A stretch of DNA of 64,000 bases, taken from positions 7,093,113 to 7,157,112 of the forward strand of contig CM039464.1 of assembly GCA_022414725.1 (NCBI GenBank), written 5' to 3'. The DNA comes from Microglena sp. YARC. Its lineage: Eukaryota > Chlorophyta > Chlorophyceae > Chlamydomonadales > Chlamydomonadaceae. The notes below the pieces were generated by a model that had not been told where the DNA came from, did no database searches, and worked only from the letters and a program-made list of their open reading frames with translations. Made by a program: the position numbers and the translations under genes. Numbering within the stretch: the first letter of the stretch is position 1; each line of letters begins with the position of its first letter. Below are positions 11,021 to 20,301 of this stretch, one piece after another.

Positions 11021-11276
11021 TTGTGTGTGTATGTGTGTGTGTTTGTGTGTGTATGTGTGTGTGTGTTTGTGGGTGTATGTGTGTGTGTGTTTGTGTGTGT
11101 ATGTGTGTGTGTGTGTTTGTGGGTGTATGTGTGTGTGTTTGTGTGTGTATGTGTGTGTGTGTTTGTGTGTGTATGTGTGTGTGTGTTTGTGGGTGTATGT
11201 GTGTGTGTGTTTGTGTGTGTATGTGTGTGTGTGTGTTTGTGGGTGTATGTGTGTGTGTCTTTGTGGGTGGGTGTTG
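10611..11276. repeat. (GTAT)n / (GT)n GTTTGTG microsatellite
   Basis: Starts as (GTAT)n, then about 24-bp higher-order units GTGTGTATGTGTGTGTGTTT. On the minus (ABCG) strand it is C/A-rich, fitting the acceptor-side half of the intron. Long open frames (CVCVCVC, THTHTHT) are artefacts. Confidence 0.95.
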
Positions 11277-11388
11277 GTGAGTGGGCGGATGGGGCTAGAG
11301 CAGACTTAGGCATGGTCGCTGAATTTCCAACAGACTTCGAGGTAGTTGCCGCACTCTGCCTATGTGCGCATTTGCGTGAGTGACTGTT

Positions 11389-11600
11389 TTTGGCGGTTCC
11401 CCCCTTTCTGGGGGGCGGGAGCCTCCATGTTTACCCATTTGTCCGTCCATCCATCCATCCATCCGTCTGACCGTGATGAAGCCCGACATGTCAGTCAACG
11501 GTCTCGTAACTAACTCGCTTCCGTTGCCACCAGTCGCTCCCTCGCGATCACTCTCCGCCATTTTTAGCGTCGCAGGTGACGCTGCATAGAACTTGTTTTC
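11389..11600 (+). mobile_element. Dispersed repeat D, copy 1
   Basis: A roughly 210-bp family: TTTTGGCGG head with a C-run/G-run hairpin, a variable (GTCC/ATCC/GACC)n microsatellite, then GAAGCCCGACATGTCAG, TCTCGTAACTAACTCG, a CCGTTGCCA block, and CGTCGC.GACGCTGCATA at the end. Other copies: 27,480 (-), 30,145 (-, partial), 40,855 (+), 62,536 (+). It has no coding capacity, A-tail or clear terminal inverted repeat, so its class is unknown. It lies between the two half-arrays of an ABCG intron. Confidence 0.75.
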
Positions 11601-11709
11601 ATTTTTGTAGCTTAATAGTTTTAGGCCTTCTCTACCAGGGGCTTTATTTTTTATTTTATTGATTTTAGGGCCATGTCACATTTAGGGTCATTTACTGTAG
11701 CACTGCAAA

Positions 11710-12045
11710 TGGTCATTCATGGTCATTTAAGGCCAAAACCTTTTTGTACAGCTATTTGAGCCAAAACGGGGTCAAAGTTAGTGATCTTTATGAATATGGG
11801 GGGAAATCTCTGGTACAATCCATGCCGTACGTACCGCAAGTGCCAGAGTGCTACAAGGGCAGTACAAAACATGGCAAAGACGTACTGGAATACGATGCCG
11901 ATCCACATCCAGAGCCTTGTCATTTTTTGTGTGCCGTTTATGACCAAAACCTTTCTGTACAGCTATGTGAGCCTAAACGGGGTCAAAGTTAGTGATATTA
12001 ATGAATATAGGGGAAAATCTCGGGTACAATCCATGCCGTACGTAC
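11710..12045 (-). repeat. Donor-side copy of ABCG exon 12,046-12,202
   Basis: The segment 11,730-11,925 repeats 11,935-12,110 at about 90% identity. On the minus strand it repeats the exon end (WMWIGIVFQYVFAMFCTAL), the donor GCG|GTACGTACGG and about 100 nt of intron. One copy only, so this is the shortest array of the gene. Confidence 0.8.
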
Positions 12046-12202
12046 CGCAATTGCAAGCGTACTAAGGGCAGTACAAAGCATGGCGAAGACGTACTGGAAT
12101 ACGATGCCAATCCACATCCAGAAGGTGGTGGTTTGAAACCCAAAGTGCTCCATTGACTGAACCCCGAGGGTCTTGCCGTCTTCTCCCGAGATTTCCGACC
12201 AC
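12046..12202 (-). CDS. ABCG: PDR-type ABCG transporter, transmembrane exon
   Basis: A 157-nt exon. Acceptor TTTGCAG|GTGGTCGG (one base completes a codon), then 52 codons, donor ATTGCG|GTACGT (phase 0). It encodes GEDGKTLGVQSMEHFGFQ, then the hydrophobic segment TFWMWIGIVFQYVFAMLCTA and LSTLAIA. In PDR transporters a TxGxQ motif precedes a W-W-IGI transmembrane helix ending TLAL.YLN; the next exon supplies YLN exactly in phase. This is the best evidence for the family. The first ATPase and most of the first membrane domain are not visible upstream (higher coordinates), where a plus-strand LRR gene begins, so the gene may be nested, rearranged or truncated. Confidence 0.7.
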
Positions 12203-12770
12203 CTGCAAATTGGAAATGTGATGTACGAAAATGATATAAGTGATCATAAATGTGTTAAAAAATAAAACATATACACATATACAGAATCTAAACAGAATTT
12301 ATATAATATATATAAAAAATATATATAAATAAATGCCAGGGGGTGGGGGTGGGTGGGTGGGGGGGGGGCAAAACAAAAGTGAAATACACCATCACAAAAA
12401 AGTGCTGAGGCACCCTTCTGCCGACCCCCCCCCCCCCCGGCTCCGGAACCCACTGGACAGCCACTATCTCAGCCACCACTTAGTGTTATGGTGTCTAAAT
12501 AGGCTCATTTAACAGGGGTTTAAAAGGCCTATCGGTTGATAAATGCATGTATGTGGTGTTGCCTTCTTCTCCCAAGGTTTCAGACCACCTGCAAATTGCA
12601 AATGTGATGATAACCGATACATAACATTAACGATAATCTGTGCAGATCTGTGTGGTGAAAAAAAAGAGTCTTGCCTCCTTCTCCCAAGGTTTCAGACCAC
12701 CTGCAAATTGCGAATGTGATGATAAACAATACATGATATTAATGATAATCTGTGCAGATCTGTGCAGTGT
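12203..12770 (-). repeat. Acceptor-side copies of ABCG exon 12,046-12,202
   Basis: Two extra copies of the acceptor and first exon bases, at about 12,560-12,620 and 12,668-12,735. Minus strand: CACATTTGCAATTTGCAG|, then GTGGTCTGAAACCTTGGGAG. The first interval also holds 12,250-12,440, an AT-rich stretch and a C/G homopolymer block with no exon. Confidence 0.8.
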
Positions 12771-12834
12771 TTCATTTTTCGAAGACAGATCTGACATTAG
12801 CTTCCAATTACAACGCCAGGCGTTCAATAATCAG

Positions 12835-13029
12835 GTGATGTCCAGGTCCAAACGCGAGGAGGAAGGCACCCTCTGCGATGCGCTCAGGGTGGTTCTTGAG
12901 AGGGACGCCAATCTCGGCCCAGACGATCATCTCCTGTGCTCCAAGGCCAGAGAGACCTGCAGGCTTGTGTGCTCGAGTATTCGCAAGGACGTCGAGGCCT
13001 ACACTCAACGCCTGACGCTGCAATTCAAG
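12835..13029 (+). CDS. Putative exon of the LRR gene (strand uncertain)
   Basis: Plus-strand frame, open from about 12,640, with third positions rich in G/C. It encodes TLCDALRVVLERDANLGP, then KARETCRLVCSSIRKDVEAY and TQRLTLQFK before a possible donor AAG|GTTAGC in phase 0. That phase fits the exon at 13,940. The start after AATCAG| at 12,834 is one of several options (also GCCAG| at 12,819). The opposite strand also has a long frame (AHKPAGLSGLGAQEM type) that I cannot exclude. No family recognised; Cys-containing helical segment. Confidence 0.35.
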
Positions 13030-13153
13030 GTTAGCGACTGGGGCTGCTAAAGTGCTACACCTTAGCATCGGGCATCTGATGCTGTACCTTACGGCCCGAA
13101 TCCTTATCAGAATCATGTGACTGCCTCATTCCATGGGTGAGTGTTCAAATAGA

Positions 13154-13450
13154 TTATCCACGATTAAAGCGACATGCTTTTTGCAACACTGCTGTTTGTG
13201 CATGGACCCTATCTATCAGGAGGGCCTGGTAGCTCAGATGGGTCGGTGCTTCTCCTTGGATGTATTGATGATCATACTGCCACTTAATCTGTCTAATGAC
13301 CGTTTGGGCATGTGTGCTTGTGATCGGATTGAAGCACCGCAGCTGCTTGTCTACTTTGTAACTGTATCCAGGGGTAGGGTCCAGGATGGCGCACACCATG
13401 GCATCCTCAGAATCCCCACGTAGGGAGTAGTCAAAATTCAGTTCTGCCAC
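13154..13450 (-). other. Unidentified open frame, 98 codons
   Basis: Minus-strand frame LNFDYSLRGDSEDAMVCAIL through QTVIRQIKWQYDHQYIQGE to ACRFNRG, soluble and mixed in composition. It lies inside what I read as an intron of the plus-strand LRR gene, so it may be an exon of a minus gene or a retroelement relic. The plus strand also has a 96-codon frame here. No domain recognised. Confidence 0.25.
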
Positions 13451-13939
13451 CTCCTTGGGTTTAGTAGGTACACTAGTTACCCTTCACCTTTGCAGGGGGT
13501 AGCCTAAAATTGGAGTTCTCATTATTCTAAACTAGTCGGTAGCGGGGCAGTTTTCTCCCCACTCACAAATTCTCACACACACATTTATATACCAACCCAC
13601 CTCACACCAACCGCCACGCAAATATCTCCCCCACCCCACCCCCCACCCCACCCCACCCCACCCCCCACACACACACGGCGAATATTTGTAACGTGTGTCA
13701 GGCCTCGGGGGCAAATTTGTGGAAGGCAATACATTAACAAATTATACAATTGTACGTACTATTAGGGTACGCCATGACAGGTTAGGTTGTAAAAGCACAA
13801 ACACACACACATTATACAACCCATACATGTTCCTCACCTTTAATGTCATTGATTGCAGCTCAGGTTAGGTTGTAAAAACACACACACACAAATTATACAA
13901 CCTATACATGTTCTTAACCCCAAATTCCAATGATTGCAG
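13451..13939 (+). repeat. C/A-rich and junction-copy acceptor side of exon 13,940-14,006
   Basis: 13,600-13,680 is a CCCCACCCCA satellite. 13,780-13,860 and 13,863-13,939 are two copies of GGTTAGGTTGTAAAA, ACACACACA, then ATTATACAACC.ATACATGTTC and TGATTGCAG|, the 3' splice site of the next exon. Before the satellite, 13,451-13,544 shows nothing specific. Confidence 0.7.
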
Positions 13940-14006
13940 GGAAAGGGAGACTTCAGTGTGTTTAAATGCAAAGCTGGTAAATACATTGTCAGCAGCAATG
14001 AAAACG
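13940..14006 (+). CDS. LRR gene, 22-codon exon
   Basis: Acceptor CAATGATTGCAG|, donor AATGAAAACG|GTAAGG. It encodes GKGDFSVFKCKAGKYIVSSN then EN, plus one base. Phase 0 in and phase 1 out match the exons on either side (final G + AA gives Glu at 14,794). Too short for family assignment; it is assigned by phase continuity and its duplicated acceptor. Confidence 0.5.
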
Positions 14007-14035
14007 GTAAGGACGCCTCCCCGAGCCCCCCCGCC

Positions 14036-14400
14036 GGTACAACAATTGTTTGGGGTTCAGTATATCAGTTTTTTGTTTTGTTTTAGCCCCTCCTGTCATG
14101 GTTGAGCAAGTCTCTTTATACTATTTGGCCTACCCCTGCACACGTTTTTAAATTGTCTCATCTGCATAGTATGGTCCCTGGTTTCCGTGGGTATCGCACA
14201 GGGGGACTTGGAATGAGAAGACGGTGAGCAGCCCAGAGTTGGCTGAAAAACCACGTATCAATCCAATCCAATCTACCCCTGGACTGTAACAACATACGTA
14301 CATACACACATCCTAGGGGACTGATTAACTCTCGGATGTATGGCCTGGTACTGCAAGTTCCGTTAGCCTACTAGGCTGCCCCTGGACTGTAACATGCATA
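14036..14400 (+). repeat. Dispersed repeat P, copy plus tail fragments
   Basis: 14,036-14,160: CAACAATTGTTTGGGGTTCAG ... CTCCTGTCATGGTTGAGCAAG ... TATTTGGCCTACCCCTG. 14,270-14,330 and 14,380-14,400 repeat the end (CCCCTGGACTGTAACA with ACATACATAC tails). Non-coding; the family is described at 62,836. Confidence 0.7.
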
Positions 14401-14552
14401 CAACGCATTTCAATTATGTGCTTACCCAGTAGTGTGGCGCACCAGTGCTTATACTTTCCAATCGCACTCCATCCGCAGATGGTGAGCAGCTTGAAGGCTG
14501 GGAGACGTTGGCATCCACCCAACAAAGAGAGCTAAACAACCTCTAAATTCTC

Positions 14553-14793
14553 CTCGCTAACATGGCTCACATGACCTCTCTCACATGGCTGGCTGCAGAA
14601 CCTCCTTGATTAGGACCCTCCTTGATTAGGACCCTCCTTGCTTTTCAACCACACAATGTCTAAATTATCCTCGCTAACATGGCTCACATGACCTCTCTCA
14701 CATGGCTGGCCGCAGAACCTCCTTGATTAGGACCCTCCTTGCTTTTCAACCACACAATGTCTAAATTCACCTCATTCACATGCCTGGCTGCAG
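14553..14793 (+). repeat. Acceptor-side copies for exon 14,794-14,936
   Basis: Two extra copies (14,553-14,660 and 14,664-14,755) of ATGACCTCTCTCACATGGCTGG then C(T/C)GCAGAACC.CCTTGATTAGG. They match the true acceptor CCTGGCTGCAG|AACTTACC at 14,793. Confidence 0.8.
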
Positions 14794-14936
14794 AACTTAC
14801 CATGGAGGGTATCACATCACTGTTTGAGACCTCATTGGCTGCTCGACCAGGCTCCGCTTGCAAGATGGAGGTCAAAGAGCTAAAGACCATATTCCAGGCT
14901 AGGCTGAAGGAGAACAACACGACTGCACAAGAGATG
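14794..14936 (+). CDS. LRR gene exon (47 codons)
   Basis: Acceptor GGCTGCAG|AACTTACC, donor AAGAGATG|GTAAGTGC. With the preceding G it encodes ELTMEGITSLFETSLAARPG, then KMEVKELKTIFQARLKENN and TTAQEM. Incoming phase 1 and outgoing phase 0 match 13,940-14,006 and 16,123. The end looks like an amphipathic helix. No domain named; it would form the N-terminal part of the LRR protein. Confidence 0.55.
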
Positions 14937-15882
14937 GTAAGTGCTGATGATGTGGCTTTACATGCCTGAGGCAGTTAAGACCTTTTATAACTGCCCCTTG
15001 ACCCCTGCCCTTGACTCTTGCCCCCTGCCCTCTTACTCCTACCATTGGCTCTTGCCCCCTTACTCCGGGAGGGGGGAGAAAAAGTGGGGAGGGGGAAAAA
15101 AGGGAGAAAGGAAGAGGGGAAGAAAAAGGAAAGGTTTGGCTGCAGAAATTAAAAGATATGGGAAGTTACATTTTTCAGGTGGGGGCAAGTTGGGGGCAAA
15201 TGGGCAAACTGAAACATAGTCATAAGTGTATAGAACATAACCAATTCACTTTCTATCTTGCTGAATCTCTTTGTATCATATTTGATCACTGAATTTCTAC
15301 ATAAAAACAATCCATTCATACTATTTCATTTTTTTTTTAGTCTCATTCATTGTCAAATTAGGGCATCATTCACTGTTTTTGCAATCACACTGGCTATACT
15401 CACACATACACAAACACCCCCCCCCACACACCCCTTCCTCCACCCACCCTCCCCCCCCTGCCCACCCTCCCACCCCCAACAACCCAACAACAAAATCAGT
15501 GCCCCACCACCACCACCATCACCGCCACAAACAACAACAACAATAGTGCCCCACTCCCACCACCAACACCAACAACAACCACAACAGTTCCCCACTCCCA
15601 CCACCAACACCAACACCAACAGCCCCCCCCCTCCCCCAACACCCCCAACACCACCGCCAACAACAACAGTGCCTCACCCCCCCCCCCCCCCCACCAACAA
15701 CAACAACAACAGTGCCCCACTCCCACCACCAACAACAACAACAGCAGTGCCCCACCACCACCAACAACAACAACAGCAGTGCCCCACCACCAACAACAAC
15801 AGTGCCCCACTCCCACCACCCCCAACAGCAACATCGGTGCCCCACCCCCACCCCCACCCCCACCACCATCACCACCACAAAT

Positions 15883-15914
<32 letters not shown>

Positions 15915-16122
15915 AAAGTACACACACACACAAACACACCCCACCCCCAACACCATCATCAACATTGCTGATGTCTGCCGTCTTTTTGTACTTGCAAGGT
16001 CTTGTTATTTGTGTTCATTTGTCCCTAATCCCACATGGCTAGGATTCACCAGATGTGCCTTTTTGTAGTTACCCTCTGTAACCACAAACAAAAATCAAGA
16101 TTGCTTCCCTCGTACTCCACAG
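14937..16122 (+). repeat. LRR gene intron with CCA/CAACAA satellite
   Basis: 5' splice site GTAAGTGC. 15,065-15,140 is G/A-rich. 15,405-15,960 is a C/A-rich array of CCCCACTCCCACCACC and (CAA)n blocks containing GTGCCCCA. The 3' splice site is CGTACTCCACAG|GCTAGC at 16,122. No junction copies of exon text are seen at the donor end. HHHQQQQ-like frames are artefacts. Confidence 0.75.
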
Positions 16123-17316
16123 GCTAGCACCGACCTATCCAAGTCCTTTCTGCGGTGTCCAGGACTGAAGTGTGTGGTCGTTCATGGTGCGCCAGAGTGC
16201 TTTCAATGGTTGTTTGATAGACTGCCAACCTCAGTAGAGTCTCTAGAACTACCGCAAGGCTCTTTTGATCTGGAATTCCTTAAATCCTGCCCTAATCTGC
16301 AAACCATCAACCTGTCCCAGTGCTGCCAACTGGTGGACTTGTCAGCTTTGGGCTCATGCTCCGAGCTGCATACCATCGACCTGTCTGGGTGCTGCAACCT
16401 GTTGGATGTATCAGCTTTGGGCTCATGCTCCAAGCTGCATACCATCAACCTGTCTGGGTGCCGCAACCTGTTGGATGTATCAGCTTTGGGCTCATGCTCC
16501 AAGCTGCATACCTTCAACCTGTCTGGGTGCCGCAACCTGGCTGATGTGTCAGCTTTGGGCTCATGCTCCAAGCTGCGTACCATCGACCTGTCTGGGTGCT
16601 GCAACCTGGTAGATGTGTCAGCTTTGGGCGCATGCTCCGAGCTGCGTACCATCGACCTGGCTGACTGCCGCAACCTGGTTGATGTGTCAGCTTTGGGCTC
16701 ATGCTCCAAGCTGCATAGAATCTTAATGTAAGAGTGCTGCAACCTGGTGGATGTGTCACCTTTGGGCGCATGCTCCGAGCTGCATATCATCGACCTGTCT
16801 GATTGCCGTAACCTGGTTGATGTGTCAGGTTTGGGCTCATGCTCCAAGCTGCGTATCATCTTCTTGTCTTGGTGCCGCAACCTGGTGGATGTATCAGCTT
16901 TGGGCGCATGCTCCGAGCTGCATACCATCAAACTATCTGGGTGCCGCAAACTGATAGATGTGTCAGGTTTGGGCTCATGCTCCAAGCTGGATACCATCAA
17001 CCTATCCGGGTGCCGCGAATTGTTAGATGTGTCAGGTTTGGGCTCATCCTCCAAGCTGTATACCATCAACCTGTCCGGGTGCCGCGAATTGTTAGATGTG
17101 TCAGCTTTGACAGCTTGCTCCAGTCTGCTTACCATCATCCTCTATAAGTGCGCCTCGCTTGAGTTTTTGCCACAATTTGGCTCACGCTGCAATCTGATTG
17201 TTACAGATGAATATGGGTATGATGAATATGAGGATGCATCAAGTGATGAGGATGAAGATTCAGATGAAGATGAGGATGAAGATGAGGATGAGGATGTGGA
17301 CGCGAATGAGGAGTGA
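16123..17316 (+). pseudogene. Leucine-rich-repeat protein, last exon, with in-frame nonsense codon
   Basis: One continuous 398-codon frame from acceptor 16,122 (ASTDLSKSFLRCPGLKCVVV) to TGA at 17,314-17,316, interrupted only by TAA at 16,729-16,731. Residues about 57-340 are some 13 tandem 23-residue LRRs of pattern CSKLHTINLSGCRNLLDVSA-LGS, a cysteine-type LRR. An acidic tail follows (SSDEDEDSDEDEDEDEDE). Such LRRs form a solenoid for protein binding; the partner is unknown. The stop replaces the Ser/Gly of one repeat (LHRILM-stop-ECCNL) with frame and length kept, so it is a substitution. Either the allele is truncated at about 202 residues of this exon or it is a base error. The start is not in this exon. 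Confidence 0.75.
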
Positions 17317-17427
17317 AGGAGGGAAAGTGGATGAGGACGTTAATTCAATATTTTGTGGAGATCCCACGTGTCGCCCCTAGCTGTCGTTACAGCTCGGTGT
17401 GAATACTAGGAACCTCAAAGCCATATG
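17317..17427. other. Downstream of LRR gene; no feature seen
   Basis: Unique sequence containing the likely 3' untranslated region of the LRR gene. It ends with GCCATATG (17,420-17,427), the left 8-bp target duplication of the MITE that follows. No canonical poly(A) signal recognised. Confidence 0.4.
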
Positions 17428-17536
17428 TAGGGACCGGAATACCATTTGATGTTGACGGAAGGCGAGTATGATGTCATATGATATCATACAATGTGCATGA
17501 TAAATATCATATGGTAACTTTAGCCTAGCCAGACTG

Positions 17537-17859
17537 TATCAGCTTGAAATCACTCCGGTAGAGTGGACAGTAGATTAAAGCAGCGGAACAGACGCACCAA
17601 TCTATACACGGAGACAAGGATAACGTTACAGACACAGGAGACCCATAAAGGGGCACCTGTGGTGAAAGGAGGCGGTAGACAGGAACCTAACAGGTACAGA
17701 TCAGACCGGAGACGTAGGTGACAGGAAGCTGCCACTGAGTCATCTCAAGATGACTCAGTCCCACGGGAAGCTGGCTCAGGAGAGCCGATAGTTCTAAGGG
17801 AGTAAATAAGTAGTCACCAAGTCATAAAACGCGTGAGAGCACCGCTATACATGCTGATA
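17537..17859 (-). repeat. 3' LTR of the copia element
   Basis: 323 bp. It is identical to 24,140-24,463 except for AACAGGTAC versus AACAGGGTAC and GAGTAAATAAG versus GAGTACATAAG. Terminal inverted heptamers TATCAGC/GCTGATA. Confidence 0.95.
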
Positions 17860-18233
17860 CTCCACCTATGACACAGGTGACATACAATAGTACTACTCCA
17901 CCTATGGCACTGGTGACATAGAACTATATGTAACAAATTAAAAAAAAAAAAAAAAAAATCAAAGAACTCCGAAAATAAAAATCGAGAGAAACTTCAAATG
18001 AAACCCGAAGGGTGTAAGGGAAGGTATGAAGCAAGGCAAAGAATCAAAATTTGCCAAGTGGATATAAGAGGACAACTAAATATCAAAGTCGGGTAACAAC
18101 GGTATAGAAAACCCGATCCGGGAATAGGAACCTAATGCCAATCAATGATAACTGAAAGAAACTCTAAATGTAACCAAAAATTCCAGAATACATGTAACCA
18201 AAATTCTAGAATACATGTACCCAAAAATTTGGT

Positions 18234-19156
18234 TTAAGGAGAAGCAGTCATTCCAAACATGCGAATGAAACGCCAGAACACCATAGGATCAAGGGGCTTG
18301 GTGAAGGGGTCAGCACAGTTGTCCTTAGTGTTAACATAGGCAACATCCACCTGGCCATCCTCCACCAGCTCCTGGATATAGTGATGGATGACATCAATGT
18401 GCTTGTTGCGAGGGAGCAGCTGACAGTCATTGGCCCAGCTCAAGGACCCCAAGTTGTCACCCTGAATGGTGACCAGGTCACAAGGCAGCCTAGATCAATT
18501 CTCAACTTTTTCAACCATTGCACCTCCCTGGCAGTCTGAGACAGGGCCTGATACTCAGCCTCACTGGAGCTAACAGCAACAGTGGGTTGCCTTTTGCTCA
18601 TCCAATTCACAAGGCAGCCTCCAGCAAGCACAGCATAGCCAGTCTGAGATCTCCTGTCAGACCCATCATCAGCAAAGGATGAGTCACTAAAGACAGTAAA
18701 AGAGAAACCAGGGCTGTGAGTGTAAGTGAGGCCCAGATGGGAATGTTCTCTCAAATACAAAAGCAAGCGCTTGGCTGCAGCCCACAGGGGGGCAGTGGGT
18801 TGAGCAGAAAACCTGGACAGGTAGCTAACAGCAAAAGAAATATCAGGCCTTGTGCAGGTAGCCAGGTACAGCAAAGCCCCCACAAGAGAGAGGTACTGGC
18901 TATTAGAGGCCAGAGGTTCTCCAGGAGGATCAGTGACAGTGCACATGGACATGGGAACTGAAAACTTGGGCTTGGTAGCAGCAGTGAGACCAAACTGCTC
19001 CACCAGCTCAACAATGTAGGAGTGCTGGGAGAGGTCGATCTTAACACACCTGCCGTCAGAATCAAGTGTACAAGTCATGTCCAATGAAAGGAACTGGACA
19101 GGTACACCCATTTCCTTGACTTCCCACCCAGCTGCTTCCATAGCCTTGATCAGCAA
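18234..19156 (-). pseudogene. Copia reverse transcriptase C-terminus and RNase H
   Basis: Two frames, 19,156-18,440 and 18,452-18,234. The first covers the RT connection (ATCTRPDISFAVSYLSRFSA) and the RNase H start, with DSSFADD and SSSEAEYQALSQ acidic residues. The second gives the end, HIDVIHHYIQELVEDGQVDV then NCADPFTKPLD, the copia RNase H end signature. RNase H removes RNA from the RNA-DNA hybrid during reverse transcription. A frame change near 18,480 separates the two. Confidence 0.9.
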
Positions 19157-19179
19157 GGCATACCTATGCAGCTCACTAA

Positions 19180-19793
19180 AAGCACACAGATAAAGTCATC
19201 CACATAGGTCAGGACATAGCTCCACCCACCAGTAGAATCCTCCTGAAATACAGAGCAGGTTCAGCTTTGCACATGGTAAAACCGTGGGCAACCAAAACCT
19301 GCTTTACATCTTTGCTCCAAGCCCTGGGTGCCTGCTTCAAACCATAAAGAGATTTAATTAGCTTGCACACAAGGGGAACATTGTCAGGACCAAAGTTCAT
19401 GAAAGCCCTCAGGCTGGTAGCAGAAACAGGTCCAGACCAGGTTCCAGCTTGGCATTCAAGAATGCAAGTCTTGATGTCCAGCTGCCTCACAAACATTTTT
19501 CTATGAGTGATGGCAGCAAGGAGCACACGAAGACCTGCTTTAGAGGAGACGGGGGCATATACATCATGGTAGTCCAGCCCAGGACGTTGCAGAAAACCAC
19601 GAACTACAAAACGAGCTTTAAAACGCAAAGAACCATCAGCCCCATGTTTCTTGACAAATAACCATCTGCCAGATAGAATCCTCTGCCTAGGAGGCTGTGG
19701 AGTGAGGACCCAAGTGCCATGAGCATGGAGGGAGGCCATCTCATCCTTCATAGCCTGCAGCCAGAGATCTCTGTCTGGGTTGGTAGGTAACAT
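19180..19793 (-). pseudogene. Copia reverse transcriptase (RVT_2) core
   Basis: Frame 19,793-19,209 runs from WLQAMKDEMASLHAHGTW through FKARFVVRGFLQRPGLDYH and DVYAPV, QLDIKT, to KLIKSLYGLKQAPRAW, all hallmark copia RT motifs. The catalytic YVDD box is at 19,195-19,206 in a shifted frame (TYVDDFICV), so a frameshift lies near 19,250. The usual AFLNG after QLDIKT reads CILEC here. Confidence 0.9.
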
Positions 19794-20301
19794 TGCAGCT
19801 TTATAAGAGAGTTCAGTAGAGGTAGAAATAAAAGCCCCCCACGTACAAGCAGTGTAACTTGTACATGGGCAGCGGGGATATCAGCAGTATCAGCAGTAAC
19901 CGGTAATAAAGCCCGAGCGCAGCACTCATGCGTGGTTGAACAAGGCCGGCCTCCTTTGCCTCTAAATCGTCGAAGCCTGGGTACACTGGAACACCCCAGC
20001 CATACGCAGTATCTGACCCGGACCAGTGTTCGAGTCATCACTCACATCATCTGTGACGGCCACATCGTCGCAATGCCTGGTCCGGTATAAACACCAGGTA
20101 TAGCAGGGGTGAAGTGATCAACAACTCCCGCGAGCTATCCGAATAGGTGGACGGGGGGTGGCGACTAGTGGGCAGTGGACCTGTACTAGGTTCCACTATG
20201 ACCGAGGCTGTCCTAATCCTACGACTTCACCGACGAAACGTGGCGCAGAGGAAGGCCCGGCGACCCCCTGAGATTCGAATAAATTAGAGCTTGAAGGAAC
20301 A
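19794..20301 (-). other. Copia linker between integrase and reverse transcriptase
   Basis: About 500 bp inside the retroelement with no continuous frame or recognised motif. Copia elements normally carry a variable, poorly conserved stretch here. Confidence 0.5.

Noticed and set aside
10611..11383. Long open frames of CVCVCVC and THTHTHT (up to 261 codons)
   Set aside because: Translations of a (GT)n-based satellite; open on both strands because the repeat lacks stops.
12808..13116. Minus-strand frame (AHKPAGLSGLGAQEM type) as the missing upstream ABCG exon
   Set aside because: No transmembrane helix or PDR motif and no good donor; kept only as an alternative strand for the 12,835-13,029 exon.
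16265..17147. Cys/Trp-rich frames in other frames of the LRR exon (WAHAPSCIPSTC type)
   Set aside because: Frame shadows of the 69-bp LRR repeat; the LRR frame matches a known fold and is in phase with upstream exons.
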